From contig CANQYH010000129.1 of NCBI GenBank assembly GCA_947628025.1, positions 1-8,438 on the forward strand: 8,438 nucleotides of DNA, in the 5' to 3' direction. Position numbers and translations under genes: made by a program. The stretch is from an uncultured Lachnospiraceae bacterium. GTDB taxonomy: Bacteria; Bacillota; Clostridia; Lachnospirales; Lachnospiraceae. Under the pieces are notes generated by a model. The model was not told where the DNA came from and did not search any database. It saw nothing but the letters and a program-made list of their open reading frames with translations. Shown piece after piece: positions 1-7,216 of the stretch. Each line of letters starts with the position of its first letter. Position 1 is the stretch's first letter.

Positions 1-1586
1 CGGCCGCCACGAAAGCGCCGATCGCCAAGATCGCGGACCGGGTATCCGGCGTGTTTGTCCCGGCGGTGATCACCGTGGCGGCGGTGACGGTCCTGATCTG
101 GCTGCTGGCCGGCAAGAGCGCGGGCTTTTCGCTGGCCATGGGGATCTCGGTGCTGGTCATCAGCTGTCCCTGCGCCCTGGGCCTGGCGACGCCGGTGGCG
201 ATCATGGTCGGCAACGGCATGGGCGCGAAGAACGGGATCCTGTTTAAGACCGCGGCTTCCCTGGAAGAGACGGGGCGGACGGAGATCGTAGCGCTGGATA
301 AGACGGGCACGATCACCAGCGGAGAACCGAAGGTGACCGATCTGGTCCCGGCGGAGGGAGCGACGGAGGAGGAACTTCTGCGGCTGGCCTGCGCGCTGGA
401 GCAAAAGAGCGAGCATCCCCTGGCGCGGGCGATCCTGGAGCTGGCCGGGGAGAGAGGCATCCCGGCGGAGGATGTGGACGGATTTGCGGCGCTTCCCGGC
501 AACGGGCTGACGGCGAAGCTCCATGGCGAGACGCTCTGCGGCGGGAACCTGGCCTTTATCGAGAAGCAGGTTTCCGGCCGGACGGCGGGGATCCCGGCGT
601 ATCTCAGGGACCGCGCGGAGCAGCTGGCGGCCGAGGGCAAGACGCCCCTGTTTTTCAGCCGCGGCGGCGCATTGGACGGCATTATAGCGGTGGCGGACGT
701 GATCAAGGAGGACAGTCCCCAGGCGGTCCGGGAGCTGCAGAAGATGGGGATCCGGGTGGTCATGCTCACCGGAGACAATGAGCGCACGGCCCGGGCCATC
801 GGCAGGCAGGCGGGCGTGGACGAGGTGATCGCCGGCGTATTGCCGGACGGCAAAGAGAGCGTGATCCGCCGGCTGAAAGAGCAGGGCAAGGTAGCGATGG
901 TCGGCGACGGCATCAACGACGCCCCGGCGCTGACACGGGCGGACGTGGGCATCGCCATCGGGGCCGGTACGGACATCGCCATCGACGCCGCGGATGTGGT
1001 CCTGATGAAGAGCCGTCTGAGCGACGTGCCCGCGGCCCTGCGGCTGAGCCGGGCCACGCTTCGAAATATTCACGAAAATCTTTTCTGGGCGTTTTTTTAT
1101 AACGTAATAGGTATTCCCCTGGCGGCCGGTTTGTGGTATCCTATATTTGGATGGAAGCTGAACCCCATGTTCGGGGCGGCGGCCATGAGCCTGTCCAGCT
1201 TCTGCGTCGTGACCAACGCGCTGCGGCTGAACCTGTTCGACATGCACAGCGCGGCTAAAGACAGGAAGATGCGGACCAGGAGGAAGAAACAGGGACCGGG
1301 GCAGGCAGACGTCCCTGGCGAGGCTTTGGAAAACCTGAGCGATCAGGCGGATCATATAAATAAGGAGGACACTGAGATGACAAAGACGATGAAGATCGAG
1401 GGCATGATGTGCGGACACTGCGAGGCCAGAGTGAAGAAGGCGCTGGAGGCGCTGGAGCAGGTCAGCGAGGCGGTCGTGAGCCATACGGACGGCACAGCGG
1501 TGGTGACCCTGAAAGCGGCCGTGGACGACGCGGTCTTGAAGAAAGCCGTCGAGGACCAGGATTATACGGTCGTATCCGTGCAGTGA
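1..1586 (+). CDS. copA: Cu(+)-exporting P1B-type ATPase with C-terminal HMA domain (5' partial)
   Basis: The gene enters from upstream: the reading frame is open from base 3 and already reads KAPIAKIADRVSGVFVPAVI, so the GTG at 51 is not the start. It pumps Cu(+) out of the cytosol across the membrane using ATP. Residue numbers here count from codon 51: metal-binding membrane motif CPC at 39-41, phosphorylation motif DKTGT at 83-87, SEHP nucleotide-binding motif at 120-123, TGDN at 240-243, and hinge GDGINDAP at 285-292. The last two membrane helices carry YN (350-351) and MSLSS (379-383), the residues that mark Cu(+) specificity together with CPC. A basic linker (about 400-442) leads to a heavy-metal-associated domain with MMCGHC (452-457; Cys454, Cys457). 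Any N-terminal HMA domain lies outside the window. The fused C-terminal domain is the unusual part; an internal start can release it separately. No clear terminator follows. Confidence 0.95.
   Translation, partial: AATKAPIAKIADRVSGVFVPAVITVAAVTVLIWLLAGKSAGFSLAMGISVLVISCPCALGLATPVAIMVGNGMGAKNGILFKTAASLEETGRTEIVALDKTGTITSGEPKVTDLVPAEGATEEELLRLACALEQKSEHPLARAILELAGERGIPAEDVDGFAALPGNGLTAKLHGETLCGGNLAFIEKQVSGRTAGIPAYLRDRAEQLAAEGKTPLFFSRGGALDGIIAVADVIKEDSPQAVRELQKMGIRVVMLTGDNERTARAIGRQAGVDEVIAGVLPDGKESVIRRLKEQGKVAMVGDGINDAPALTRADVGIAIGAGTDIAIDAADVVLMKSRLSDVPAALRLSRATLRNIHENLFWAFFYNVIGIPLAAGLWYPIFGWKLNPMFGAAAMSLSSFCVVTNALRLNLFDMHSAAKDRKMRTRRKKQGPGQADVPGEALENLSDQADHINKEDTEMTKTMKIEGMMCGHCEARVKKALEALEQVSEAVVSHTDGTAVVTLKAAVDDAVLKKAVEDQDYTVVSVQ
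1361..1379 (+). promoter_or_regulatory. Internal Shine-Dalgarno site and ATG within copA
   Basis: TAAGGAGG at 1361-1368 is followed after 8 nt by ATG at 1377, in frame with copA. Both the match to the anti-Shine-Dalgarno sequence and the spacing are near ideal. The site sits in the linker between the ATPase core and the HMA domain, exactly where a separate chaperone gene would begin. The codons it uses (Asn-Lys-Glu-Asp) could have been written without such a motif, which suggests it works. This is inference from sequence; no expression evidence is available. Confidence 0.6.
1377..1586 (+). CDS. Possible free CopZ-like copper chaperone from an internal start in copA
   Basis: Initiation at the internal ATG would give a 69-residue protein covering just the HMA (ferredoxin-like metal-binding) domain, with MxCxxC at residues 11-15 (Cys12, Cys15). 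The length matches free CopZ/Atx1-type chaperones, which carry Cu(+) to CopA in the cytosol. The same codons are also read as the C-terminal domain of the ATPase, so this is an alternative product rather than a separate locus. E. coli copA is known to yield a free metal-binding domain from the same gene, by programmed frameshifting; here the route would be reinitiation or internal initiation. The alternative is that the Shine-Dalgarno is a relic of an ancestral separate copZ now used only as a fusion. Confidence 0.45.
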   Translation: MTKTMKIEGMMCGHCEARVKKALEALEQVSEAVVSHTDGTAVVTLKAAVDDAVLKKAVEDQDYTVVSVQ

Positions 1587-1711
1587 CCGGGTACGCGGGA
1601 CAGTAAAACAGAGGCTCCGCATGAGGGCGCACCCGTTTCCGGCGTGTTTTAAACGCCTGGGGACGGGACGCCCATTTGCGGTTTTACGAATACGCCGCGG
1701 AAAGGGGACCT

Positions 1712-2146
1712 ATGGAAACGATTCGGATCAAATATTTTACAGACAAGATCACGCCTCTGGCCTATCTCCCGGGGAGCTCCGACTGGATCGACCTGCGCGC
1801 GGCCGAGGACGTGGAGATGAAAGCCGGGGAGTTTAGGCTGATCCCGCTGGGAGTCGCGATGCAGCTTCCCCGTGGCTATGAGGCCCATGTGGTGCCGCGC
1901 AGTTCCACGTTCCGCAATTTTGGGATCCTTCAGACCAACCATTTCGGGATCATCGACGAGTCCTACTGCGGCGACGGGGACCAGTGGTATTTTCCGGCAT
2001 ACGCGGTCCGGGACACGCAGATCCATGCAGACGACCGGATCTGTCAGTTCCGGATCATGGAGCACCAGCCGGCGATCCGTTTTGAGACGGCGGAGCATCT
2101 GGAGGGAGAGGACCGGGGCGGTTTCGGCAGCACCGGCGTGCGGTAG
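1712..2146 (+). CDS. dut: dUTP diphosphatase (dUTPase)
   Basis: Hydrolyses dUTP to dUMP and diphosphate in the cytosol, keeping uracil out of DNA and feeding dTMP synthesis. The 144-residue product shows the five trimeric-dUTPase motifs: DWIDLRAAED (24-33, motif 1), PRSS (62-65, motif 2), GIIDESYCGD (79-88, motif 3, with the catalytic-type Asp and the uracil-stacking Tyr), RICQFRI (109-115, motif 4), and DRGGFGSTG (134-142, motif 5, the P-loop-like arm). Motif 1 lacks the usual AG before xDL, having SDWIDL instead; I recall this form from related Clostridia. I chose the ATG at 1712, preceded by AAAGGGGA, over an in-frame TTG at 1676, which has a poorer ribosome binding site and only adds a non-conserved tail. 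The gene begins 125 bp after copA, and a lipoprotein gene follows 26 bp downstream, probably in the same transcript. Confidence 0.92.
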   Translation: METIRIKYFTDKITPLAYLPGSSDWIDLRAAEDVEMKAGEFRLIPLGVAMQLPRGYEAHVVPRSSTFRNFGILQTNHFGIIDESYCGDGDQWYFPAYAVRDTQIHADDRICQFRIMEHQPAIRFETAEHLEGEDRGGFGSTGVR

Positions 2147-2172
2147 ACTGGATGAGAGAGGAAAAGGGTTAG

Positions 2173-2970
2173 ATGAGGCATAGGGTGTGCGGACGGAGGA
2201 CATGCAGGCGGACGCTTGCCGCGGTTCTTTGGATAACAGCGGTCCTGGCGCTGGGCGGCTGCGGGTCGAAAGAGAAATATGAGCTGCGGGAGACCGCGCT
2301 TTTGCAGATCGAGGCGGGAGATTATGACGGCGCCATCACGAGCCTGGACGCGGCGCTGGCCCATTCTGATGGAACGGTCGGGGAATTCGAGCTGGACGTG
2401 CTGAAATACCGGGCGGAGGCCGAGTACCGGAGCGGGGATTACGCGGCGGCCGCGGATACCTACGACGTGCTGCGGCAGGTGGACGGAGAAAAGCAGGAAT
2501 ATATCAGCCGGCTCTGCGGGATGTATATCCTGACGGAGGAGACGGACGAGGCGCTCGAATACTATCAGAAGCTGTACGAGCTGGATGCGGACGGCCAGGA
2601 TACGCTGTCGGCCCTGGTGGCCCTGGGCGCGCTGCTGGAGAAACAGGGGCGGGAAGATGAGGCGCTGGCTCTTTTTCAGACGGCGCTGGACGACGGGATC
2701 CGCAGCGGCGTCATTCTCAACCAGCTGGCCCTGCGCGCGATGGAGGAGGAGCGCTACGACGACGCTCTGGCCTATATCGAGGACGGGCTGACCCTGGGCG
2801 GCGAGGGGCGGGAGGCGCTTCTCTATAATCAGGCCGTGATCTATGAGCAGAGGCTGGATTTTGAAAAGGCGCTGGAGATCCTGGAGACTTACGTGCGGGA
2901 GTTCGGTTCTGCGGACGAGGTGGACACCGAGCTGGCTTTCCTGCGCAGCAGGACGGCTCCGGCCCCGTGA
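2173..2970 (+). CDS. TPR-repeat lipoprotein of unknown role
   Basis: A 265-residue protein that I cannot assign to a named gene. It begins with a basic n-region (MRHRVCGRRTCRR), a hydrophobic stretch (about 14-26) and a lipobox LGGC ending at Cys30, so it should be cleaved by signal peptidase II and anchored by lipid on the outer face of the membrane. The rest is a string of about six tetratricopeptide-like helix pairs (about 40-64, 78-104, 113-139, 147-173, 182-208 and 215-245), recognisable by the Gly-Asp-Tyr and Ala-Leu pattern of TPR helices. No enzymatic motif is visible, so a scaffold or protein-binding role in envelope assembly is the likeliest guess. The ATG at 2173 follows an AGAGGAAAAGG ribosome binding site and lies 26 bp after dut, so the two genes are probably cotranscribed; hflX follows about 100 bp later. 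Confidence 0.85.
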   Translation: MRHRVCGRRTCRRTLAAVLWITAVLALGGCGSKEKYELRETALLQIEAGDYDGAITSLDAALAHSDGTVGEFELDVLKYRAEAEYRSGDYAAAADTYDVLRQVDGEKQEYISRLCGMYILTEETDEALEYYQKLYELDADGQDTLSALVALGALLEKQGREDEALALFQTALDDGIRSGVILNQLALRAMEEERYDDALAYIEDGLTLGGEGREALLYNQAVIYEQRLDFEKALEILETYVREFGSADEVDTELAFLRSRTAPAP

Positions 2971-3061
2971 CGGTTATAGGGACGGCGTACCGGCTTTGCG
3001 TTCCGATTTTCCGGCCGGGGGCGAAGCGGGATCTGTTTGCAGTTTGGTATCGGAGAAGATT

Positions 3062-3076
3062 GGGAGAGGGACATTG
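3062..3076 (+). promoter_or_regulatory. Ribosome binding site and TTG start of hflX
   Basis: GGGAGAGGG at 3062-3070 lies just upstream of a TTG at 3074, with about 7 nt between the GGGAG core and the start codon. The frame is open much further upstream, to 2843, but that stretch overlaps the lipoprotein gene and encodes an Arg/Trp-rich sequence unlike HflX. The TTG gives a 415-residue product of normal family length. Confidence 0.7.
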
Positions 3077-4321
3077 GCGGAATTATACGAAAATAAAGAA
3101 ATAGAAGAGAAAGTGATCCTGCTGGCGGTCGAGACCGGTCCGGCGTCGGATACGGAGGCCTGCCTGGACGAGCTGGCGGAGCTGGTACGGACCGCCGGGG
3201 CCGTGGTCGCGGACCGGATCGTCCAGAACCGGGAACAGGTGCATCCCGGGACCTATCTGGGCAAGGGCAAGATCGAGGAAGTGAAAGAGCGGATCTGGGA
3301 GACGGAAGCCACGGGCGTGGTATGCGACGATGAACTGTCCCCGGCCCAGCTGCGCAACCTGGAGCGGGAGCTGGAATGCAAGGTCATGGACAGGACCATG
3401 GTGATCCTGGATATTTTCGCTTCCAGGGCCAGGACCCGGGAGGGGAAGCTGCAGGTGGAGCTGGCGCAGCTCCGTTACCGGGCGGCCAGGCTCGTGGGTC
3501 TGCGCAATTCGCTGTCCAGGCTGGGCGGCGGCATCGGTACGAGAGGACCGGGCGAGACGCGGCTGGAGATCGACCGGAGGCGGATCCATGAGCGGATCTC
3601 GGTGCTGAAAGAAGAGATGAAAGAGGTGGAGCGCCACCGCCAGGTCCAGCGGCAGCAGCGGGAACGCTCCCAAGTGACCCAGGCGGCCATCGTGGGCTAT
3701 ACCAACGCGGGCAAATCCACGCTCTTAAACCGATTGACGGACGCCGGGATCCTGGCCGAGGACAAGCTCTTCGCGACGCTGGATCCGACGACGCGGAGCC
3801 TGAGGCTGTCGGACGGGCAGCAGATCCTTTTGACGGACACGGTCGGATTCATCCGCAAGCTGCCCCACCATCTGATCGAGGCATTTAAGAGCACGCTGGA
3901 GGAGGCGCGCTACTGCGATATCATCCTCCATGTGGCGGACTGCGCCAGCCAGCAGATGGAGATGCAGATGCACACCGTTTACGAAACGCTCAAGGATCTG
4001 CAGGTGACGGACAAGACCATGGTCACGGTGTTTAATAAGATCGACCTGCTGGATCGGGAGACGGTCCTGAAAGACCTGTCGGCGGATTACCAGGTGAAGA
4101 TCTCCGCGAAGACCGGCCAGAACCTGGAAGAGCTTTTGGGGCTTTTGGAGCAGATCCTCCGGAGCCGGAAGATATATCTGGAAAAGATCTACCCTTACCG
4201 GGAAGCGGGACGGATCCAGGAAATCCGCCGTTTCGGGGAGCTTTTGTACGAGGAGTATACCGAAACGGGCATCCGGGTCAAAGCCTATGTGCCGGCGGAG
4301 CTGTACGGGCGGCTGGTGTAG
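3074..4321 (+). CDS. hflX: GTPase HflX, ribosome-associated
   Basis: A cytosolic translational GTPase; characterised HflX proteins bind 50S subunits and split stalled or hibernating ribosomes under stress. From the TTG start the 415-residue product has an N-terminal HflX domain (about 10-110; YLGKGKIEEV at 61-70 is typical), a coiled linker with the family signature GTRGPGETRLEIDRR (155-169), and then a G domain: G1 GYTNAGKS (208-215), G2 region ATLDPTTR (234-241), G3 DTVGF (255-259), G4 NKID (321-324) and G5 SAKTG (344-348). A short C-terminal domain follows and the protein appears complete. It follows the TPR lipoprotein gene with no obvious intervening terminator or promoter. After the stop is a small hairpin (CGGGA 4324-4328 with TCCCG 4337-4341) but no T-run behind it, so termination here is uncertain. 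Confidence 0.95.
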   Translation: MAELYENKEIEEKVILLAVETGPASDTEACLDELAELVRTAGAVVADRIVQNREQVHPGTYLGKGKIEEVKERIWETEATGVVCDDELSPAQLRNLERELECKVMDRTMVILDIFASRARTREGKLQVELAQLRYRAARLVGLRNSLSRLGGGIGTRGPGETRLEIDRRRIHERISVLKEEMKEVERHRQVQRQQRERSQVTQAAIVGYTNAGKSTLLNRLTDAGILAEDKLFATLDPTTRSLRLSDGQQILLTDTVGFIRKLPHHLIEAFKSTLEEARYCDIILHVADCASQQMEMQMHTVYETLKDLQVTDKTMVTVFNKIDLLDRETVLKDLSADYQVKISAKTGQNLEELLGLLEQILRSRKIYLEKIYPYREAGRIQEIRRFGELLYEEYTETGIRVKAYVPAELYGRLV

Positions 4322-4580
4322 TTCGGGAGGCCGTTTTCCCGTGGAAGTTTCCGCGCAAATATTCTCTCATTTATTAGAGAAACAGGCGTCTTTAACGGCG
4401 GTCCTGATCACGGCCGCCTGCGAATATTCTCCCATTTATAGGCCTGAAAGCGCGCATGGGAGACGGCGCGGCGGCGGTTTTCTGACGCAAAGCGGCGGCG
4501 GAAAAGTTATGAGAAAGTTTGTCCGCAGGCGGCGGATTGCGCGCGGAAAGATGACAGATCGTATACTATGACAGAAATTT
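4322..4580 (+). other. Gene-free interval between hflX and the nrdD control region
   Basis: No credible gene lies here; the open frames either start inside hflX or are low-complexity Arg/Gly-rich shadows. It holds a diverged direct repeat, a small hairpin (TTCTCT 4362-4367 with AGAGAA 4376-4381), and a GC stem (GGCGG 4397-4401 with CCGCC 4414-4418) that can be extended alternatively by CAGGCG 4383-4388 with CGCCTG 4415-4420. None of these is followed by a T-run typical of a Rho-independent terminator. A possible weak upstream promoter is TATACT (4562-4567) with TTGCGC (4537-4542), but the 19-bp spacing is long. Confidence 0.5.
4355..4441. repeat. Direct repeat, two 22-bp copies offset by 65 bp
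   Basis: Copy 1 is at 4355-4376 and copy 2 at 4420-4441. They match at 19 of 22 positions around the shared core AATATTCTCYCATTTAT. Both are AT-rich islands in GC-rich DNA, lie upstream of the nrdD promoter, and flank a GC-rich stem-loop. They could be binding sites for a regulator or a relic of a local duplication; I recognise no named element. Confidence 0.6.
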
Positions 4581-4581
4581 A

Positions 4582-4626
4582 ACACAATATCTGGGATGGA
4601 AAAATTTCTTAAACTAGATATTGTGT
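4582..4626 (+). promoter_or_regulatory. Two NrdR-box-like operators upstream of nrdD
   Basis: AACACAATATCT (4581-4592) and its exact reverse complement AGATATTGTGTT (4616-4627) form a 12-bp perfect inverted repeat with a 23-bp centre. Each arm belongs to a 16-bp site resembling the NrdR consensus as I remember it, acaCwAtATaTwGtgt: box 1 at 4582-4597 matches about 12 of 16 and box 2 at 4611-4626 about 14 of 16. NrdR is the nucleotide-sensing repressor of ribonucleotide reductase genes and normally binds paired boxes near the promoter. The position directly before nrdD and the overlap of box 2 with the -35 region fit repression. The centres are 29 bp apart, slightly less than the 31-32 bp (three helical turns) I would expect. 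The alternative reading, an upstream terminator, is less likely because the stem is AT-rich and the loop long. Confidence 0.75.
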
Positions 4627-4649
4627 TTTTGTTTGGGCTCTGCTATAAT
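4621..4649 (+). promoter_or_regulatory. Probable nrdD promoter (extended -10)
   Basis: TGCTATAAT at 4641-4649 is a perfect -10 hexamer (TATAAT 4644-4649) with an upstream TG, and TTGTGT at 4621-4626 is a weak -35 at exactly 17 bp spacing. The -35 is the outer arm of NrdR-like box 2, so repressor binding would block RNA polymerase. Transcription should begin near 4656, giving a leader of about 125 nt before nrdD. Confidence 0.7.
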
Positions 4650-4695
4650 GAATTACATTGGCGCGTTTGAGACGGCGGGGGACGCATCTTCGGAC

Positions 4696-4737
4696 GGCCC
4701 GCGGGCGCAGGGAGACGGGACAGTATATGCGCGGGCC
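4696..4737 (+). other. GC-rich stem-loop in the nrdD leader
   Basis: GGCCCGCG (4696-4703) and CGCGGGCC (4730-4737) are perfectly complementary, separated by 26 nt, inside the predicted 5' leader of nrdD. The stem would be very stable in RNA. It ends about 30 nt before the nrdD ribosome binding site, so it could affect mRNA stability or translation, but it matches no riboswitch class I know and may be chance in GC-rich DNA. Confidence 0.4.
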
Positions 4738-4780
4738 GGGAACGGCGTCAGGACCGGGATGGAAAAGAAAGGGGATTCGT

Positions 4781-7216
4781 ATGATCAGTGTGGTAAAGCG
4801 CGACGGCGAGATTGCGGAGTTTACGCTCAGCAAGATCACGGAAGCGATCAAAAAAGCGTTTAAGGCGACGGAAAAAGAATTCAATCAGGAGATCCTGGAG
4901 CTGCTGGCGCTCAGGGTCACCGCGGACTTTCAGAGTAAGATGCGCGACGGCAAGATCTCCGTGGAGGAGATCCAGGACAGCGTGGAGCATGTGCTGGAGC
5001 AGGCCGGATACACCGACGTGGCAAAAGCGTACATATTGTACCGGAAACAGCGGGAGAAGATCCGCAATATGAAAAATACGATCCTGGACTACCGGGACGT
5101 GGTCAACAGCTATGTAAAAGTCGAGGACTGGCGCGTAAAGGAGAATTCCACGGTCACCTATTCGGTGGGCGGGCTGATCCTGAGCAATTCCGGCGCGGTG
5201 ACCGCCAATTACTGGCTGTCCGAGATCTACGACAATGAGATCGCCGAGGCCCACAGAAACGCCGACATCCATCTGCATGACCTGTCGATGCTGACCGGCT
5301 ACTGCGCGGGCTGGTCCTTAAAGCAGCTGATCCAGGAGGGACTGGGCGGCATCCCCGGCAAGATTACCTCTTCGCCGGCCAAGCATCTGTCGGTCCTCTG
5401 CAACCAGATGGTCAATTTCCTTGGCATCATGCAGAACGAATGGGCCGGGGCGCAGGCGTTTTCGTCGTTCGACACCTATCTGGCCCCGTTCGTGAAAGCG
5501 GACGGCCTGGATTATGAGGGCGTGAAGAAGTGCATCGAGTCGTTCGTCTACGGGGTGAATACGCCGAGCCGCTGGGGGACCCAGGCGCCGTTCTCCAACA
5601 TTACGCTGGACTGGACCGTGCCGGACGACATGGCGGAGATGCCGGCCATCGTAGGCGGAAAGGAAATGCCGTTCAAATATAAGGACTGCAAGAAAGAGAT
5701 GGATATGGTCAACCGCGCGTTCATCGAGACCATGATCGAGGGCGACGCCAACGGCCGCGGCTTCCAGTATCCGATCCCGACCTATTCCATTACCAAGGAT
5801 TTCGACTGGTCCGAGACGGAGAACAACCGCCTGCTGTTTGAGATGACCGCCAAATACGGCACGCCGTATTTTTCCAATTATATCAACAGCGATATGCAGC
5901 CCAGCGACGTCAGGAGCATGTGCTGCCGCCTGCGCCTGGATCTGCGGGAACTGCGCCGCAAGACCGGGGGATTCTTCGGGTCCGGCGAGAGCACCGGGTC
6001 CGTGGGCGTCGTGACGATCAATATGCCGCGGATCGCTTATTTGTCCAAGGACGAGAATGAATTTTATAAACGGCTGGACCGGATGATGGACATTTCCGCC
6101 AGGTCCTTAAAGACCAAGCGCGAGGTCATCACCAAGTTGCTGAACAACGGCCTGTACCCTTACACGAAGCGGTATTTGGGGTCGTTCGACAATCATTTCT
6201 CCACCATCGGACTGGTGGGCATGAATGAAGTGGGCTTAAACGCCAGGTGGCTGCGGGCGGACCTGACCCACAGGGAGACGCAGAAATTTACGAAGGACGT
6301 GCTGAACCATATGCGGGAGCGCCTGTCCGATTATCAGGAGCTGTACGGCGACCTGTATAATCTGGAGGCGACGCCGGCGGAATCGACCTCGTACCGTCTG
6401 GCCAAGCATGACAAGGACCGCTATCCGGATATCATCACAGCGGGCGCGGAGGGAGACACGCCGTATTATACGAACAGCTCCCATCTGCCCGTGGATTACA
6501 CGGCGGATATCTTCGATGCGCTGGATATCCAGGACGAGCTGCAGACCCTTTACACCTCCGGCACCGTGTTCCACGCGTTTTTGGGCGAGAAGCTGCCTGA
6601 CTGGAGGTCCGCGGCGAAGCTGGTGCGGACCATTGCGGAGAATTACAAGCTGCCTTATTATACGATGTCGCCGACCTATTCGATCTGCAAGGATCACGGC
6701 TACCTGATCGGCGAGCATTTCACCTGCCCCATCTGCGGACAGGAGGCCGAGGTCTACAGCCGGATCACGGGCTATTACCGGCCGGTGAAGAACTGGAACG
6801 CCGGCAAGACCCAGGAATTTAAGAACCGCAGGACCTACGACGTGGCCCATTCGGTGCTGAAGCGCGGCGGGGAAGCGGCTGTTCGCGTGGCGGATGCGGC
6901 CGCGGAGAAGAAAGCCCGCGCGGAGGCGGAGCGGATCGCCGGGGAGACGGCGTCCAGGGAGAGGACGGAGAAACGGCCGTCGTCCGGAGCCTATCTGTTT
7001 ACGACCAAGACCTGCCCCAACTGCCGGATCGCCAAAGAATTTTTGAAAGGCATGGAGTACCAGGTCATTGACGCGGAGGAAAATCCGGAGCTTTCGGAGG
7101 CCTTTGGGATCATGCAGGCGCCGACGCTGGTGGTCGTGAAAGACGGGACCGTGGAGAAGTTCGTGAACGCGGGGAATATCCGGCGGTTCGCGGACGCGAT
7201 GAAAGTCCGCGGGTAA
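4781..7216 (+). CDS. nrdD: Class III (anaerobic) ribonucleoside-triphosphate reductase with fused C-terminal redoxin domain
   Basis: Reduces ribonucleoside triphosphates to dNTPs under anaerobiosis by glycyl-radical chemistry; the NrdG activase makes the radical. ATG 4781 follows AAAGGGG by 6 nt and gives 811 residues. Order: ATP-cone allosteric domain (about 1-92), catalytic barrel with YCAGW (174-178, active-site Cys175) and SMCCRLRLD (379-387, the thiyl-radical Cys being one of 381/382), zinc site C636/H639/C649/C652, and glycyl-radical motif RITGYY (661-666, Gly664) followed by NWNAGKTQEF. Most NrdD proteins end soon after. Here an Ala/Glu/Lys-rich linker (about 690-735) leads to a thioredoxin/glutaredoxin-like domain (about 736-811) with CPNC (745-748) and the APT cis-Pro region (780-782). 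The fusion suggests electrons come from a redoxin rather than formate, as reported for the NrdD2 subtype. No nrdG follows in this window. Confidence 0.95.
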   Translation: MISVVKRDGEIAEFTLSKITEAIKKAFKATEKEFNQEILELLALRVTADFQSKMRDGKISVEEIQDSVEHVLEQAGYTDVAKAYILYRKQREKIRNMKNTILDYRDVVNSYVKVEDWRVKENSTVTYSVGGLILSNSGAVTANYWLSEIYDNEIAEAHRNADIHLHDLSMLTGYCAGWSLKQLIQEGLGGIPGKITSSPAKHLSVLCNQMVNFLGIMQNEWAGAQAFSSFDTYLAPFVKADGLDYEGVKKCIESFVYGVNTPSRWGTQAPFSNITLDWTVPDDMAEMPAIVGGKEMPFKYKDCKKEMDMVNRAFIETMIEGDANGRGFQYPIPTYSITKDFDWSETENNRLLFEMTAKYGTPYFSNYINSDMQPSDVRSMCCRLRLDLRELRRKTGGFFGSGESTGSVGVVTINMPRIAYLSKDENEFYKRLDRMMDISARSLKTKREVITKLLNNGLYPYTKRYLGSFDNHFSTIGLVGMNEVGLNARWLRADLTHRETQKFTKDVLNHMRERLSDYQELYGDLYNLEATPAESTSYRLAKHDKDRYPDIITAGAEGDTPYYTNSSHLPVDYTADIFDALDIQDELQTLYTSGTVFHAFLGEKLPDWRSAAKLVRTIAENYKLPYYTMSPTYSICKDHGYLIGEHFTCPICGQEAEVYSRITGYYRPVKNWNAGKTQEFKNRRTYDVAHSVLKRGGEAAVRVADAAAEKKARAEAERIAGETASRERTEKRPSSGAYLFTTKTCPNCRIAKEFLKGMEYQVIDAEENPELSEAFGIMQAPTLVVVKDGTVEKFVNAGNIRRFADAMKVRG

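Noticed and set aside
1641..1657. Terminator between copA and dut (GGCGT with ACGCC)
   Set aside because: Only a 5-bp stem with the T-run in the loop instead of after it.
2843..3073. Longer N-terminus for HflX
   Set aside because: This would overlap the lipoprotein gene by about 128 bp and encodes an Arg/Trp-rich stretch unlike HflX; the TTG at 3074 has a ribosome binding site and gives the normal family length.
4581..4630. Rho-independent terminator (inverted repeat followed by T-run)
   Set aside because: The 12-bp stem is AT-rich with a 23-bp loop, and the T-run is part of the spacer of the nrdD promoter. The NrdR-box interpretation explains sequence and position better.
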